A stretch of DNA of 40,041 bases from BD2-11 clade cluster bacterium bin43 (lineage in GTDB: Bacteria; Gemmatimonadota; Gemmatimonadetes; Longimicrobiales; Gaopeijiaceae), in assembly GCA_002238605.1 (NCBI GenBank), contig MPMR01000033.1:1-40041 (forward strand), given 5' to 3'. Position numbers and translations under genes: made by a program. Below are positions 1-8,646 of this stretch, piece after piece (positions within the stretch are counted from its first letter, which is position 1; the number at the start of each line of letters is the position of its first letter). The notes below the pieces were generated by a model. That model did no database searches, was not told the DNA's origin, and saw only the letters and a program-made list of their open reading frames with translations.

Positions 1-630
1 CCGGCCTGCTCGCTTCGTCCGGGTCGCTCGTTGCCTCTCTCCAGCGTTGGAGAGGGCACAGAAGAAATCATATCAGACACCATCAACCCCAAAAACTAAT
101 CGTCCGTGAAAGCGGGGCAGGTCCACCAAGACCACCACGCTAGGGAGCCAAGGCGCCTTCGAGCAAGAGGCGAGCCTAGGTTGCCTGATCCACATCAGGT
201 GGAGAGGGCATGCCACGGATGCGAGGCTAGGGCACCCAAGGATGCGCGGAGCTCTACGTGAACCCGCCATCGGAATGCCGTGACCGTGATCCGTATGGCT
301 AAGGGGAGCGCTCCGGGTCCCGTGGCACGGTATCCGAGCGAGATCACCGCATCCCCAACCGACCGTCGCCGTCGAGCGAAGAGAGGCCACGCCATCGCCG
401 TCCCGAGGCGCCATCTCCGGGTCGAGCACCTCTGATGCTCGATAGGACAACGGTACGCCGAGGCTCGCGACACGCTCTCTTCCCGTTGTGTGGAGCAGCG
501 GCAAACGGTCCGCAAGATTCCCGCTATTCGACCCGGTTTTCCCGCTATTCGAGCACGACAGACGCGATCACGGTCTCCCGGCAAGAACGGCAGATCGTGC
601 AGTCCTGTAAGACTTTAGACGATTTCTTGC
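1..630. other. Intergenic stretch, no recognisable gene
   Basis: Reading frames on both strands here give Arg/Ser/Pro-rich translations with no family resemblance, and I see no gene. A strong hairpin lies at 37-54 (CTCTCCA, loop GCGT, TGGAGAG); it has no T-run, so it is a weak terminator candidate for a gene to the left of the window. The right end carries the first copy of a short repeat (535-615) and then the 5' end of a group II intron. Confidence 0.5.
535..615 (+). repeat. Short dispersed repeat, copy 1
   Basis: The best conserved block is 579-615, containing GGCAGATCGTGCAGTC. It matches 1397-1434 with few changes, and a shared GGTTTTCCCG start extends the similarity left to 535 and 1353. 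The two copies flank the truncated group II intron in the same orientation. They could be duplicated target or intergenic sequence, or a small repetitive element of this genome. Confidence 0.55.
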
Positions 631-1215
631 GTGCGCCGTGGAAAGGCGCGCGTTCCTAGTGGGTGCGAATCCCACCCGGCAACTGTCGCTCCAGCCGGTA
701 GCAGCCAGAGCGGTGCATGGAGGTAACGACATGAGCTGAAGCACTCTGGCAGAAGGGCCTTGCACGATACGCGATACCCTAAACGGGCACGAAGCCGGAA
801 ACGGCGGAGACGGCCAAGGGGGGAGCTAAGTCGGTAGGAGGCCGAGCGACCACGCGGGCCGAAACGTGAAGTGAACGCCGAGCAGGCCTCGAAACATCAA
901 ATGCGGGAGCCGACCCTCCGCAAGAAAGGGGAAGGCCGCCGACTGGCCGGAAAGAGAGCGACGGGACACAACCGGGCTGGTTTCCGCCGGGGTAGTGGCG
1001 TCGGCACGTGTGGAGGATGGAATGCGTGGCAACACGGGAAGCCCGGCCGGTGCCGTGCACGCGGCAACCGGAACCCCGCGAGGGGCAGGCCGGGCCGGCA
1101 GGGTGGCGGATGGGCCAGTAGTACTGAAGACGCGGGGTAATGCCCGCCGAGGGAAGGGGCCCTGAGTTGGGAACGGTACGGAAAGGAGGCAGAGACTTGA
1201 TGCGCTCCAGATTCC
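631..1215 (+). ncRNA. Truncated group II intron (5' part of ribozyme)
   Basis: The segment opens with GTGCGCC, matching the GUGYG 5' splice consensus. It then shows the typical bacterial intron landmarks in order: a GGGTGCGAATCCCACCC stem-loop near 660-677, CCGGCAACT at 676-684, a GCAAGAAAGGGG block near 920, GTAGTACTGAAG near 1118-1129, GGTAATGCC near 1136, and a purine-rich ribosome-binding site AAAGGAGGCAGAGACTTGATG-like segment at about 1180-1202, which normally starts the intron-encoded reverse transcriptase. After that start codon the reading frame does not resemble a maturase, and no domain V hairpin is visible, so the IEP and the 3' domains are missing. The right boundary is approximate. 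This is a dead intron remnant that cannot splice or move unaided. Similarity to group II introns is from recognised sequence landmarks, not from a covariance search. Confidence 0.75.
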
Positions 1216-1352
1216 TGCTCCGCTTGCGTGAAGGGCGTGTACCCCTCCACCGGAGTCAGCCTTCCAGCAAAACGCGATTCTCGGACGCCGACTGGCAAAA
1301 CGGTCCGAGACAAGGCATTCGACCATGCTTGGGAGTCCCGCCAATTGACTCT

Positions 1353-1434
1353 GGTTTTCCCGTTTTCGCGGCACGGTCCAGCAGGGTTCAGTACAACGGC
1401 AAGAGTGGCAGATCGTGCAGTCCCAGTTAGACTT
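1353..1434 (+). repeat. Short dispersed repeat, copy 2
   Basis: This is the second copy of the repeat at 535-615, downstream of the intron remnant and just before the TonB-receptor remnant. The shared core is GGCAGATCGTGCAGTC followed by a GACTT end. Confidence 0.55.
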
Positions 1435-1469
1435 ACGTTATCTCCTGCCGTGATTATGACCTCAGGTGA

Positions 1470-2438
1470 TCCGCCGAGCAGGCCTATTGGTATCAGTATG
1501 AGTGGCATTTCCCGCAGCACGTCTTCAAGTGGTACCTGGAAGAGACGCTGTATGTCGGCTCTTTCGCCCTCAGCGGCGGCGTCAAGAAGTTCCACATCAA
1601 CGTCTCGCGCGAGGACCAGTTCGGCGTCGATCGAGCGCTCGACGTCGACTCCGACTCAGGGCTGCTCTTCTCCGGCGGTGTCACCTGGGAGACGCCGGTC
1701 CAGGGCCTCGACGTCTTCGCAGGCTATGCCCAGAACTTCAAGGCGATCAGCAGCACGCTGCTCGAGGTCCCGGGCCGGAGCCTGGATCTGCTCGAGCCCG
1801 AGACGGCCTCCAACGTCGATGTCGGGGTGCAGTATGCCGGGGAGCGACTCGCGTTCAGTGCCGCCTGGTATTCCATCGACTTCCAGAACCGGATCTTCTA
1901 CCTCGGCCCGCAGACGCCCGCCGGTCCCAACTACCTCGTTCCGGGGGGCGGCGCCTACTTCAACGCAGGCGGCATCGAGACCAGCGGCGTCGAGGTCGCC
2001 GCGACGGTGCCGCTGTCCGAACGAACCTCGTTCTACACGGCGCTCACCTTCAACAACTCGGATTACCTGGGGACCGGTGATCCGCTCGTCGACGAGAACC
2101 AGGGCATCGTGGCCGGGACCGACGTGACCGGCGTGCCGAGTCGGCTGTGGGTCATCTCGCTCGACCGGAGCGGACCACTGGGCGGAGGAATGTCCGCCAA
2201 GTACACGTCATCGCGGCGCGTGAGTCTGACCGCGGACTGGCACACGGACGCCTACTGGATCGTGGACGCCTACGTCACGTTGCGGGGCGAGGCCCTGAGC
2301 GACCTCCTGCGCTCGACGGAGTTCTCGCTGGTGGCGAACAACCTGGGCGACGCCGCATACCTGTCGGCGATCACCGAGAACGCGGCCTGGCTGGGCGCGC
2401 CACGGACGGTATCGATGAGCGCGACAGTGTCGTTCTGA
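1470..2438 (+). pseudogene. TonB-dependent receptor, C-terminal beta-barrel remnant
   Basis: The frame is open from 1470 (in-frame TGA at 1467) to TGA at 2436, about 322 codons. It encodes alternating aromatic/polar beta-strands typical of an outer-membrane TonB-dependent receptor barrel, such as DLLEPETASNVDVGVQYAG, AAWYSIDFQNRIFYLG, GIETSGVEVAATVPLSERT and FSLVANNLGDAAYLS, ending in the usual C-terminal aromatic residue (SATVSF). The signal peptide, plug domain and first half of the barrel are absent, and no start codon with a plausible ribosome-binding site precedes it. Full-length receptors have 650-1000 residues, so this is a 5'-truncated remnant. The missing part was lost where the repeat and intron debris now sit. 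The first ATG in frame (1827) would give only 203 residues and is unlikely to be a real start. Confidence 0.8.
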
Positions 2439-2444
2439 GGGGCT

Positions 2445-2652
2445 GGCTTCCGTTTCGGGGGGCCGCGTCCGTTCCGAGGGGACTGGCTTCCGTTTCGGGG
2501 GGCCGGCTTCCGTTCCGAGGGGCTGGGGCTACCGTTCCGAGTGGCCGGCTACCGTTCCGAGTGGCCGGCTTCCGTTTCGGGGGGCCGCGTCTCCGTTCCG
2601 AGGGGCTGGGGCTACCGTTCCGAGTGGCCGGTTTCCCTTTCGGGGGGCCGGC
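2445..2652. repeat. Degenerate tandem array of a 20-bp unit
   Basis: About ten units of roughly 20 bp follow directly after the receptor remnant. Three variants alternate: GGCTTCCGTTTCGGGGGGCC, GGCTACCGTTCCGAGTGGCC and a GCGTCCGTTCCGAGGGG type, some with 2-3 bp insertions. All share the core CCGTTYCG. The order of variants repeats in part, which suggests duplication of multi-unit blocks. Both strands have long open frames through it, but these are simple products of the repeat. Confidence 0.85.
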
Positions 2653-2684
2653 TGATCTCGGCCGGGTCAGCACCCTCGGCGCCA

Positions 2685-2721
2685 TTCCGCATTTGCGCGT
2701 CCCATCTTGACATTGGCAGGT
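2685..2721. repeat. 37-bp direct repeat, copy 1
   Basis: This contains GCATTTGCGCGTCCC and matches 2766-2802 at 32 of 37 positions in the same orientation, with starts 81 bp apart. It lies in the non-coding leader region before the HNH gene. Confidence 0.75.
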
Positions 2722-2765
2722 CTGGATTTCGGCCGCTGCGTGGAATCGGAAACTAGGTGACTCGA

Positions 2766-2802
2766 TTTCGCATTTGCGCGTCCCGTTTTGCCATTGACAG
2801 GT
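2766..2802. repeat. 37-bp direct repeat, copy 2
   Basis: This is the second copy of the repeat at 2685-2721. The stretch 2653-2991 has no gene; it holds these repeats and presumably the promoter of the HNH gene. A TATATTT-like sequence lies near 2966-2972, but I see no clear -35 element. Confidence 0.75.
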
Positions 2803-2991
2803 TTCGAACCCGCCTTTCTGCAGTATCCAATATTCCGCGTTCCATAGTCCGCCAGGGGCTCTGACCGGCCCTCTGGGGGCGTTCGCGGGCAGCGTCCTTC
2901 TGCGATGGCCTCCAGGTCCCGCGTCGGCCGCTACAGGCCATCCTGAGAGGCCGTTTTCAGTGGCGTTATATTTACAGGTAAGTCATCAACA

Positions 2992-4698
2992 ATGAACCAT
3001 ATTTGTGGAAGACCGATGATCGCACCTGCAGACTATGGCTGCGCCACGCGCGAAGCGCCCTCTTCCAAAGAGGACGACGAACTCCGGAAGCTCGGCGAAC
3101 GCATCGCGGAGCTGGCGGCCCGCATCAACTCCGCAGAAGCGCGGATGATGAAACTCATCGCCGAATTCGACCGCCGGGGCGGCTGGAAGGACGGCGGCTT
3201 CTCGTCCTGCGCCGAATGGCTGGCGTGGCGGCTCGGCATGACCATCGGCCCGGCTCGTGAGCGCGTCCGGACGGCCCGTGCGCTGGAAAACCTGCCGGAG
3301 ACGGCGGATGCCCTGGCGGCCGGCAGCATCTCGTACACCAAGGTGCGGGCGCTTACCCGGGTTGCGACCCCCGAGCGCGAGGCGGAACTGCTGGAGTTCG
3401 CACGCGCGGCCTCGGCGGCGAGGCTGGAGCAGAGGGTGCGCATGTGGAAGAAGCTGTCCCGCGACGAAGAGTTGACCGCGGAGGAGGCCCGCCATCGCAG
3501 CCGAACCTTCTCGGTGTTCGTGGACGGCGACGGGATGTACGTGGTGAAGGGCCGGCTCGAGCCGGAGGTCGGGGCGGTGCTCATGCGGGCGGTGGAGGCC
3601 GCATCCGATGCGCTCTTCCGGCGTGAGGGCGATGCGGGTGCGGGTCGTCACAAAGGCGACTCGGGTGACGGTCGTCACGAGGACGATGCGGGTGCGGGTC
3701 GTCGCGCCGGTGACGGCAATCCGCGCTCCGAACCGAAGCAGCGCCGGGCGGATGCGGTGGGTCTGCTGGCGGAGCGGGCGCTCGCGGCGGGGTTCGGAGC
3801 TGATGGGTGCAATGAGGAGCGGCAGACTCACCCTCATGAGGAGCCGCAGACTCACCTCCGCGGGGAACCGGCGTCCCGATCCGACACCGAGATGCCGGCC
3901 CAACCCCGGGCCGAGTCCGGGACACGCGTCGAGTCCGGCACCCGGGCCGAGCGCTACCAGGTCATGATTCATTGCGATGCCGCGACTCTCGCGGAGGAAG
4001 GTGAGCCCGGGCGCTCCGATCTGGACGGGATCCGCGTTGCCGCGGAAACGTCGCGGCGCATGGCGTGCGATGCCGCGGTGGTCGCGATGGTCCACGCGAA
4101 GAACGGCTCGGTGCTGAACGTGGGCCGCAGGACGCGCACGATTCCGCCCCACATCCGGCGGGCGCTGGAGGAACGCGACCGCGGATGCCGCTTTCCAGGG
4201 TGCGGCTGCAGGTTCACCGAGGCCCATCACGTGAAACACTGGGCCGACGGCGGTGAGACGAGCCTCGGGAACACCCTGTTACTCTGCCGGAGGCACCACC
4301 GGGCCGTCCACGAGGGGCGAGTGAAGGTGTCCGTGAACGGGGACGGAACCGTGCTCTTCTTCACGCCGAAGGGGAGAATGCTTGTCGACGCGCCGACGAG
4401 GCCCAAAGCGGCTCGTGGCCGCGCGAGAAGAGAGATGATCGCCCGGAACACCCGGCCCGGGGGTGGCCTCGCCGGCGAGTCAGCCTCGGGCCCGCTGCTC
4501 CCGGTCCCATCGGTTCATGGTGCCGCCCCGGACGAGACCGCGGCCTCGCCCCTACCGCCGGTCCCATCGGTGTATCGGGGCGCCCCTGGGAAGGGCGATG
4601 GCATCACGCTCTCGAACGGAGCTGCGCTTTACCGCGATTCGGAGATCCCATGGGAGATCGAGGCCGCCGCGCGAGAGGCCATGGAGGAGTCTCCGTAA
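2992..4698 (+). CDS. DUF222 / 13E12-type HNH endonuclease
   Basis: Predicted nuclease of 568 residues. The N-terminal half is the helical DUF222 (13E12 repeat) domain: residues about 28-160, with the family-typical GGWKDGGFSSCAEWLAWRLG segment and ARERVRTARALENLP. The C-terminal HNH domain spans about 385-445, with paired cysteines in GCRFPGCGC, then HHVKHW and LCRRHHRAVH. Between them (about 205-325) lies a low-complexity insert rich in Gly, Asp, Arg and Glu with short internal repeats. After the HNH there is a Pro-rich tail in which a PVPSV block occurs twice. The family is widespread and often multi-copy; its in vivo role is unknown. The ATG at 2992 follows an A-rich stretch without a strong ribosome-binding site; an in-frame ATG at 3016 is a possible alternative. 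It stands alone on its strand, with repeats upstream. Confidence 0.9.
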   Translation: MNHICGRPMIAPADYGCATREAPSSKEDDELRKLGERIAELAARINSAEARMMKLIAEFDRRGGWKDGGFSSCAEWLAWRLGMTIGPARERVRTARALENLPETADALAAGSISYTKVRALTRVATPEREAELLEFARAASAARLEQRVRMWKKLSRDEELTAEEARHRSRTFSVFVDGDGMYVVKGRLEPEVGAVLMRAVEAASDALFRREGDAGAGRHKGDSGDGRHEDDAGAGRRAGDGNPRSEPKQRRADAVGLLAERALAAGFGADGCNEERQTHPHEEPQTHLRGEPASRSDTEMPAQPRAESGTRVESGTRAERYQVMIHCDAATLAEEGEPGRSDLDGIRVAAETSRRMACDAAVVAMVHAKNGSVLNVGRRTRTIPPHIRRALEERDRGCRFPGCGCRFTEAHHVKHWADGGETSLGNTLLLCRRHHRAVHEGRVKVSVNGDGTVLFFTPKGRMLVDAPTRPKAARGRARREMIARNTRPGGGLAGESASGPLLPVPSVHGAAPDETAASPLPPVPSVYRGAPGKGDGITLSNGAALYRDSEIPWEIEAAAREAMEESP

Positions 4699-4723
4699 GG
4701 TGCCGTGGCATGCCGCGCGCGCG

Positions 4724-4752
4724 TTGCGTACCTGCGGCCCTGGTCGCATAAT
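4724..4752 (+). promoter_or_regulatory. Sigma-70-like promoter of the PSD1-DUF1501 operon
   Basis: TTGCGT at 4724-4729 and CATAAT at 4747-4752 are separated by exactly 17 bp, about 90 bp upstream of the PSD1 start. Each hexamer matches the consensus at four or five positions. This is assigned by inspection only. Confidence 0.5.
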
Positions 4753-4841
4753 GACAGACTGGTATCCCGTTTCGTCGGGTACGCATCAGTACGCACCAGG
4801 ATTTGTCAGGGCACGCACCAGGAGTCGACGGAGTCCGCGCG

Positions 4842-7800
4842 ATGAGGCCCATCTTCAGCCTCGCCCCCTCAATGTTGTCGGGCGCGCTCCTGCCCTTCCG
4901 CGGGCCGGGCGCGCTGCTGCTCTCCATGCTGGGCGCGGTGCTGTTGGCCGGCCTGGGCGCGCTGCTGCCTGCCGGTCCCGCCTCCGCGCAGACCCCCGAA
5001 GAGTTCTTCGAGACCCGGGTGCGTCCGGTGCTCGCCGAGAGCTGCATGGACTGCCACGGGCGACTCCGCCGCGGGAATCTGCGCCTCAACTCCAGGGAGG
5101 CGATGCTGCGCGGGGGCGACTCCGGTCCGGCGATCATCCCCGGGGATCCGTCCGGGAGCCTGCTCATCCAGACGGTGCGCCACCAGATCGAGGGGCAGGA
5201 GATGCCTCGCGACGAAGATCCGCTCACACCGCAGCAGATCGAGGGGCTCATCGAGTGGATTCGCATGGATGCGCCCTGGCCAGCGGTGGCGGAAGGCGCT
5301 GAAGGGACGGGAGGCGCGGCGGGAGCCGCGGGGGGGCTTCTCGCCCTCGCCGACGAGGGACTCTCGCCCGGGGCCCGCCTCTTCGTCGACAAGGTGCGGC
5401 CGGTTCTCGAGCGCAGCTGCTTCTCGTGCCACACCGACGACGAACGGAGCGGTCTCCGGCTCGATTCCCGCGAGCGGATGCTCCAGGGGGGCAGCCGCGG
5501 CCCCGCGATCATCCCGGGGAACGCGGAAGAGAGCCTCATCATCGCCGCGCTCCGGCATGTGGACGATGATCTGCAGATGCCGCGCAACGCGGACCAGCTC
5601 CCCGAAGCCGAAATCGAGGGCTTCATCGACTGGATCCAGGCCGGCGCGGAGTGGGCCGAGATCACCGCGCCGCTGGCGATCCCGAGGCGGGGGGTCACGG
5701 CCGAGGAGCGCAACTTCTGGTCGTTCCGGCCGCTGGCCGATCCCGCCGTCCCCGAGGCCGCCGCCGCCGCACCCGACCCCAACCGCGCCGTATCCGGCCC
5801 CGCCGGACCCGACCTCGACGCCGCCGTTGCCGCACCCGACCCCGCCGCCGCACCGGAGCCGAACCACGCCGCCGCCGCCGCCGCACCCGCCCCCGCCGAC
5901 CGGGCCCACGACGACATCGACCGTTTCGTGCTCGCGAAGCTCGACGAGCAGGGACTCGAGCCGCTCGGGGCGGCCGATCGCCGACAGCTCCTCCGGCGCG
6001 CCACCTTCGACCTGACCGGCCTGCCCCCGACTCCCGATGAGGCCGAGGCTTTCGTCAACGACACCTCGGCGGACGCCTTCGAGAAGGTCGTCGAGCGGCT
6101 GCTGGCCTCCCCCCACTACGGCGAGCGCTGGGGGCGGCACTGGCTGGACGTGGCCCGCTTCGGCGAAGACGACACCCGCGGGCTGGCGCCGGGCGGTTCG
6201 GGACGCGAGCGGTATCCCAACGCCTACATCCAGCGCGACTGGGTGGTGGAGGCCTTCAACCGCGACATGCCCTACGACCTCTTCGTCAAGGCGCAGATCG
6301 CCGGGGACCTGCTGGAGGAGGCCGAACGCGAGCGCGCCATCCCCGCCCTGGGCTTCCTGGGCGGCGGCCCCTGGTACTACGACATCGCCGATCCCGCGGT
6401 GGCGCGCGCGGACGAGAGGCACGACCGCGTCGACGTGACCACGCGCGGCTTCCTGGGCCTCACCGTGGGTTGCGCCCGCTGCCACGACCACAAGTACGAC
6501 CCGATCGGCACGCACGACTACTACGCGCTCGCCGGCATCTTCAACAATGCCAACTATCACGAGTATCCGATCGCGGAAGAGGACGAAGCCGAGGCCTACG
6601 AGAAGGAAAAGGAGTTCATCGACGGCCTCAGGAAGAGTCTGAACGAGTACCTGAGCACCGAGGGCGACCAGCTGGCACGCGTCCTCTCGCTCCAGGTGTC
6701 GCGCTACATGATGGCCGCGTGGCAGGTCACCGGCAGGCCGCAGCTTCCGCCCGAGCAGGCCGCGTCGCAGGCCAAGGTCGACCTCGAAACGCTGCAGCGC
6801 TGGATCCGCTTCCTGGGCAAGGAGCCGAAGCACTACCCGTACCTCATCGACTGGCAGGAGATGATCGCGCGCGGGGACGCCGAGGAGGAGGAAGCCCGGG
6901 GGCTGGCCGACGCCTTCCAGCGCCTGGTGCTCGAGGTGGTCGCGGAGCAGGAGAAGCTGGAGGAGCGCAACGGCCGCATCATCGCCAAGGGCACGCCGCT
7001 CGAGGAAGTGAAGTCGACGCCGATGCCCAACGGCTTCGAGAGCTTCTTCGACCAGCACCAGCTCGAGCTCGAGACCATGGAGCGGGAGCGCTTCAACCTC
7101 TACTCGGACATCTTCCGCAGCGACCTCGACAACGAGCTGGACACCTTCTTCCCGGCGCCGGGGCTGTTCCGGTTCCGCGGATGGGGGCTGGAGCGGCAGC
7201 TCGGGCGCGTGGCGATGGACCACATCTCGGCCATGCGCGAGCGCATCGAGGAACTGGAGGAGGAGCTCCCGGACCTGCCCTTCGCGATGGGCGTGGCCGA
7301 CAAGGAGCCCGAGGACCTGACCGACATCGCGCTGCACATCCGCGGCAGCCCCACGAACCTGGGCGAAGCGGTGCCACGCGGCTTTCTGACCGTGCTGGAC
7401 GAGGAGGGCGCCGAGCCGTACACGGAGGGAAGCGGACGCCTGCAGCTCGCCGAGGCCATCGCCGGGCACCCGATCACCGCGCGCGTCGTCGTGAACCGCG
7501 TCTGGCGCTGGCACATGGGCACGGGCATCGTCGACACCCCCAGCAACTTCGGGACGATGGGCGAGCGGCCCACGAACCCCGAGCTGCTCGAGTACCTGGC
7601 TTCGCGCTTCGTCGAAGGCGGGATGTCGATCAAGCAGCTGCACCGCGACATCATGCTGTCAGCGACCTATCAGCGCGCGAGCGGCCAGCACGCGGGCAAC
7701 GAGGAGATCGACGGGGCGAACCGCTACTACTGGCGCGCGGACCGGCGCCGGCTCGACGCGGAGAGCATCCGCGACGCAATCCTCTCCGTGTCCGGCGATC

Positions 7801-8624
7801 TGGACGCGACGGTGGGAGGCCCCTCGAAGAGCCTGCGCGACGAGGAGAACAACCGCCGCACCATCTACGGGGAGGTGAGCCGCTTCCAGGTCGACGAGTT
7901 CCTGCAGACCTTCGACTTCCCGAACCCGAGCCTGTCCGCGGAGCGCCGCTACACCACCAACGTGCCGGGCCAGAGCCTGTACTTCATGAACAGCCCCTTC
8001 GTGCGCAGGCAGGCGGAGCTGTTCGTGAAGAGGCTGCTGGAGGAGACGGCTGCCGAGGAGTTGGTTGCGGAGGATGGCGGGGACGGAAGCGGTGGCGTCG
8101 GCACCGGGAACGGAGCAGGCGGCAACGGCGGTTCAGCCAACGGGCTGGCTGGTGCCGGCAACGGGAACGGGGACCACGACAACGGCGCTGCAGAGGGCGC
8201 CGTGACCGACGGTATCTCCGTCGTTTTCCGCAATCGAGAGATGATCGAGGCCGCATATCCACTGCTCTACGCACGGGACGTCACCGAGGCCGAGATCGCG
8301 GCGGGCCTGGAGTTCCTGGAGGAACGCCGTGCCGCGTTCCTGGCGGAAGAGCTGGCGAAACTCGAAGATGAGTCCGGGGATGAAGCCGAAGCGGATGCCT
8401 CGGCGGAGGAGGCGAGGGCTGGAGAGGAGGCGAGAGCTGAAGGGGATGCGAGGGCTGGAGAGGAGGCGAGAGCTGAAGAGGATGCGAGGGCTGGAGAGGA
8501 TGACGCCGCCGAGGAGGGCGCGGACCCCGAGCCCGACACACCCGAGTACCGAGCCTCCATGCAGGCGTGGGTCCAGTACGCGCGCGCCCTGTTCAGCGTC
8601 GCGGAATTCAGGTTTGTGGACTGA
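4842..8624 (+). CDS. Secreted PSCyt1/PSCyt2/PSD1 multi-domain protein (DUF1549/DUF1553)
   Basis: This 1260-residue exported protein has Planctomycete-type cytochrome architecture. A hydrophobic signal segment ends near PAGPASAQ. Two PSCyt1 repeats follow, each with a heme-binding CxxCH (CMDCH near residue 68, CFSCH near 197) and a ...GPAIIPG(D/N) block. Next come DUF1549, starting at AHDDIDRFVLAKLDEQGLEP and containing a third CxxCH (GCARCHDHKYDP), and DUF1553 (ITARVVVNRVWRWHMGTGIV, NFGTMGERPTNPELLEYLA). These pairs are thought to act in periplasmic breakdown of complex substrates, but the exact reaction is unknown. Low-complexity linkers occur after the PSCyt1 pair (Pro/Ala/Asp), near 1085-1130 (Gly/Asn) and near 1190-1230 (repeats of EARAGE type). 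I prefer the ATG at 4842, with CGGAG eight bases upstream, over the TTG at 4803. It is followed at once by the DUF1501 gene. Confidence 0.9.
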   Translation: MRPIFSLAPSMLSGALLPFRGPGALLLSMLGAVLLAGLGALLPAGPASAQTPEEFFETRVRPVLAESCMDCHGRLRRGNLRLNSREAMLRGGDSGPAIIPGDPSGSLLIQTVRHQIEGQEMPRDEDPLTPQQIEGLIEWIRMDAPWPAVAEGAEGTGGAAGAAGGLLALADEGLSPGARLFVDKVRPVLERSCFSCHTDDERSGLRLDSRERMLQGGSRGPAIIPGNAEESLIIAALRHVDDDLQMPRNADQLPEAEIEGFIDWIQAGAEWAEITAPLAIPRRGVTAEERNFWSFRPLADPAVPEAAAAAPDPNRAVSGPAGPDLDAAVAAPDPAAAPEPNHAAAAAAPAPADRAHDDIDRFVLAKLDEQGLEPLGAADRRQLLRRATFDLTGLPPTPDEAEAFVNDTSADAFEKVVERLLASPHYGERWGRHWLDVARFGEDDTRGLAPGGSGRERYPNAYIQRDWVVEAFNRDMPYDLFVKAQIAGDLLEEAERERAIPALGFLGGGPWYYDIADPAVARADERHDRVDVTTRGFLGLTVGCARCHDHKYDPIGTHDYYALAGIFNNANYHEYPIAEEDEAEAYEKEKEFIDGLRKSLNEYLSTEGDQLARVLSLQVSRYMMAAWQVTGRPQLPPEQAASQAKVDLETLQRWIRFLGKEPKHYPYLIDWQEMIARGDAEEEEARGLADAFQRLVLEVVAEQEKLEERNGRIIAKGTPLEEVKSTPMPNGFESFFDQHQLELETMERERFNLYSDIFRSDLDNELDTFFPAPGLFRFRGWGLERQLGRVAMDHISAMRERIEELEEELPDLPFAMGVADKEPEDLTDIALHIRGSPTNLGEAVPRGFLTVLDEEGAEPYTEGSGRLQLAEAIAGHPITARVVVNRVWRWHMGTGIVDTPSNFGTMGERPTNPELLEYLASRFVEGGMSIKQLHRDIMLSATYQRASGQHAGNEEIDGANRYYWRADRRRLDAESIRDAILSVSGDLDATVGGPSKSLRDEENNRRTIYGEVSRFQVDEFLQTFDFPNPSLSAERRYTTNVPGQSLYFMNSPFVRRQAELFVKRLLEETAAEELVAEDGGDGSGGVGTGNGAGGNGGSANGLAGAGNGNGDHDNGAAEGAVTDGISVVFRNREMIEAAYPLLYARDVTEAEIAAGLEFLEERRAAFLAEELAKLEDESGDEAEADASAEEARAGEEARAEGDARAGEEARAEEDARAGEDDAAEEGADPEPDTPEYRASMQAWVQYARALFSVAEFRFVD

Positions 8625-8646
8625 TATGGCAGGTTTGTGGACTGAT
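8609..8646 (+). repeat. 17-bp tandem duplication at the PSD1/DUF1501 junction
   Basis: CAGGTTTGTGGACTGAT occurs at 8609-8625 and again at 8630-8646. The first copy encodes the last residues and the stop codon of the PSD1 protein. The second supplies the sequence around the DUF1501 start codon. Confidence 0.9.

Noticed and set aside
1216-1460. Group II intron domain V and 3' splice site
   Set aside because: I looked for a GAGC...GTTC/GTAC hairpin of about 34 nt and found none; the intron is treated as truncated.
2440-2655. CRISPR array
   Set aside because: The units are contiguous and degenerate with no unique spacers, so this is an ordinary tandem repeat.
2790-2815. tRNA T-arm-like sequence GGTTTCGAACCC
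   Set aside because: No acceptor stem, anticodon arm or D-arm fits around it.
4869-7643. A 924-codon open frame on the minus strand
   Set aside because: It is antisense to the PSD1 gene and arises from GC-rich codon bias; its translation has no domain pattern.
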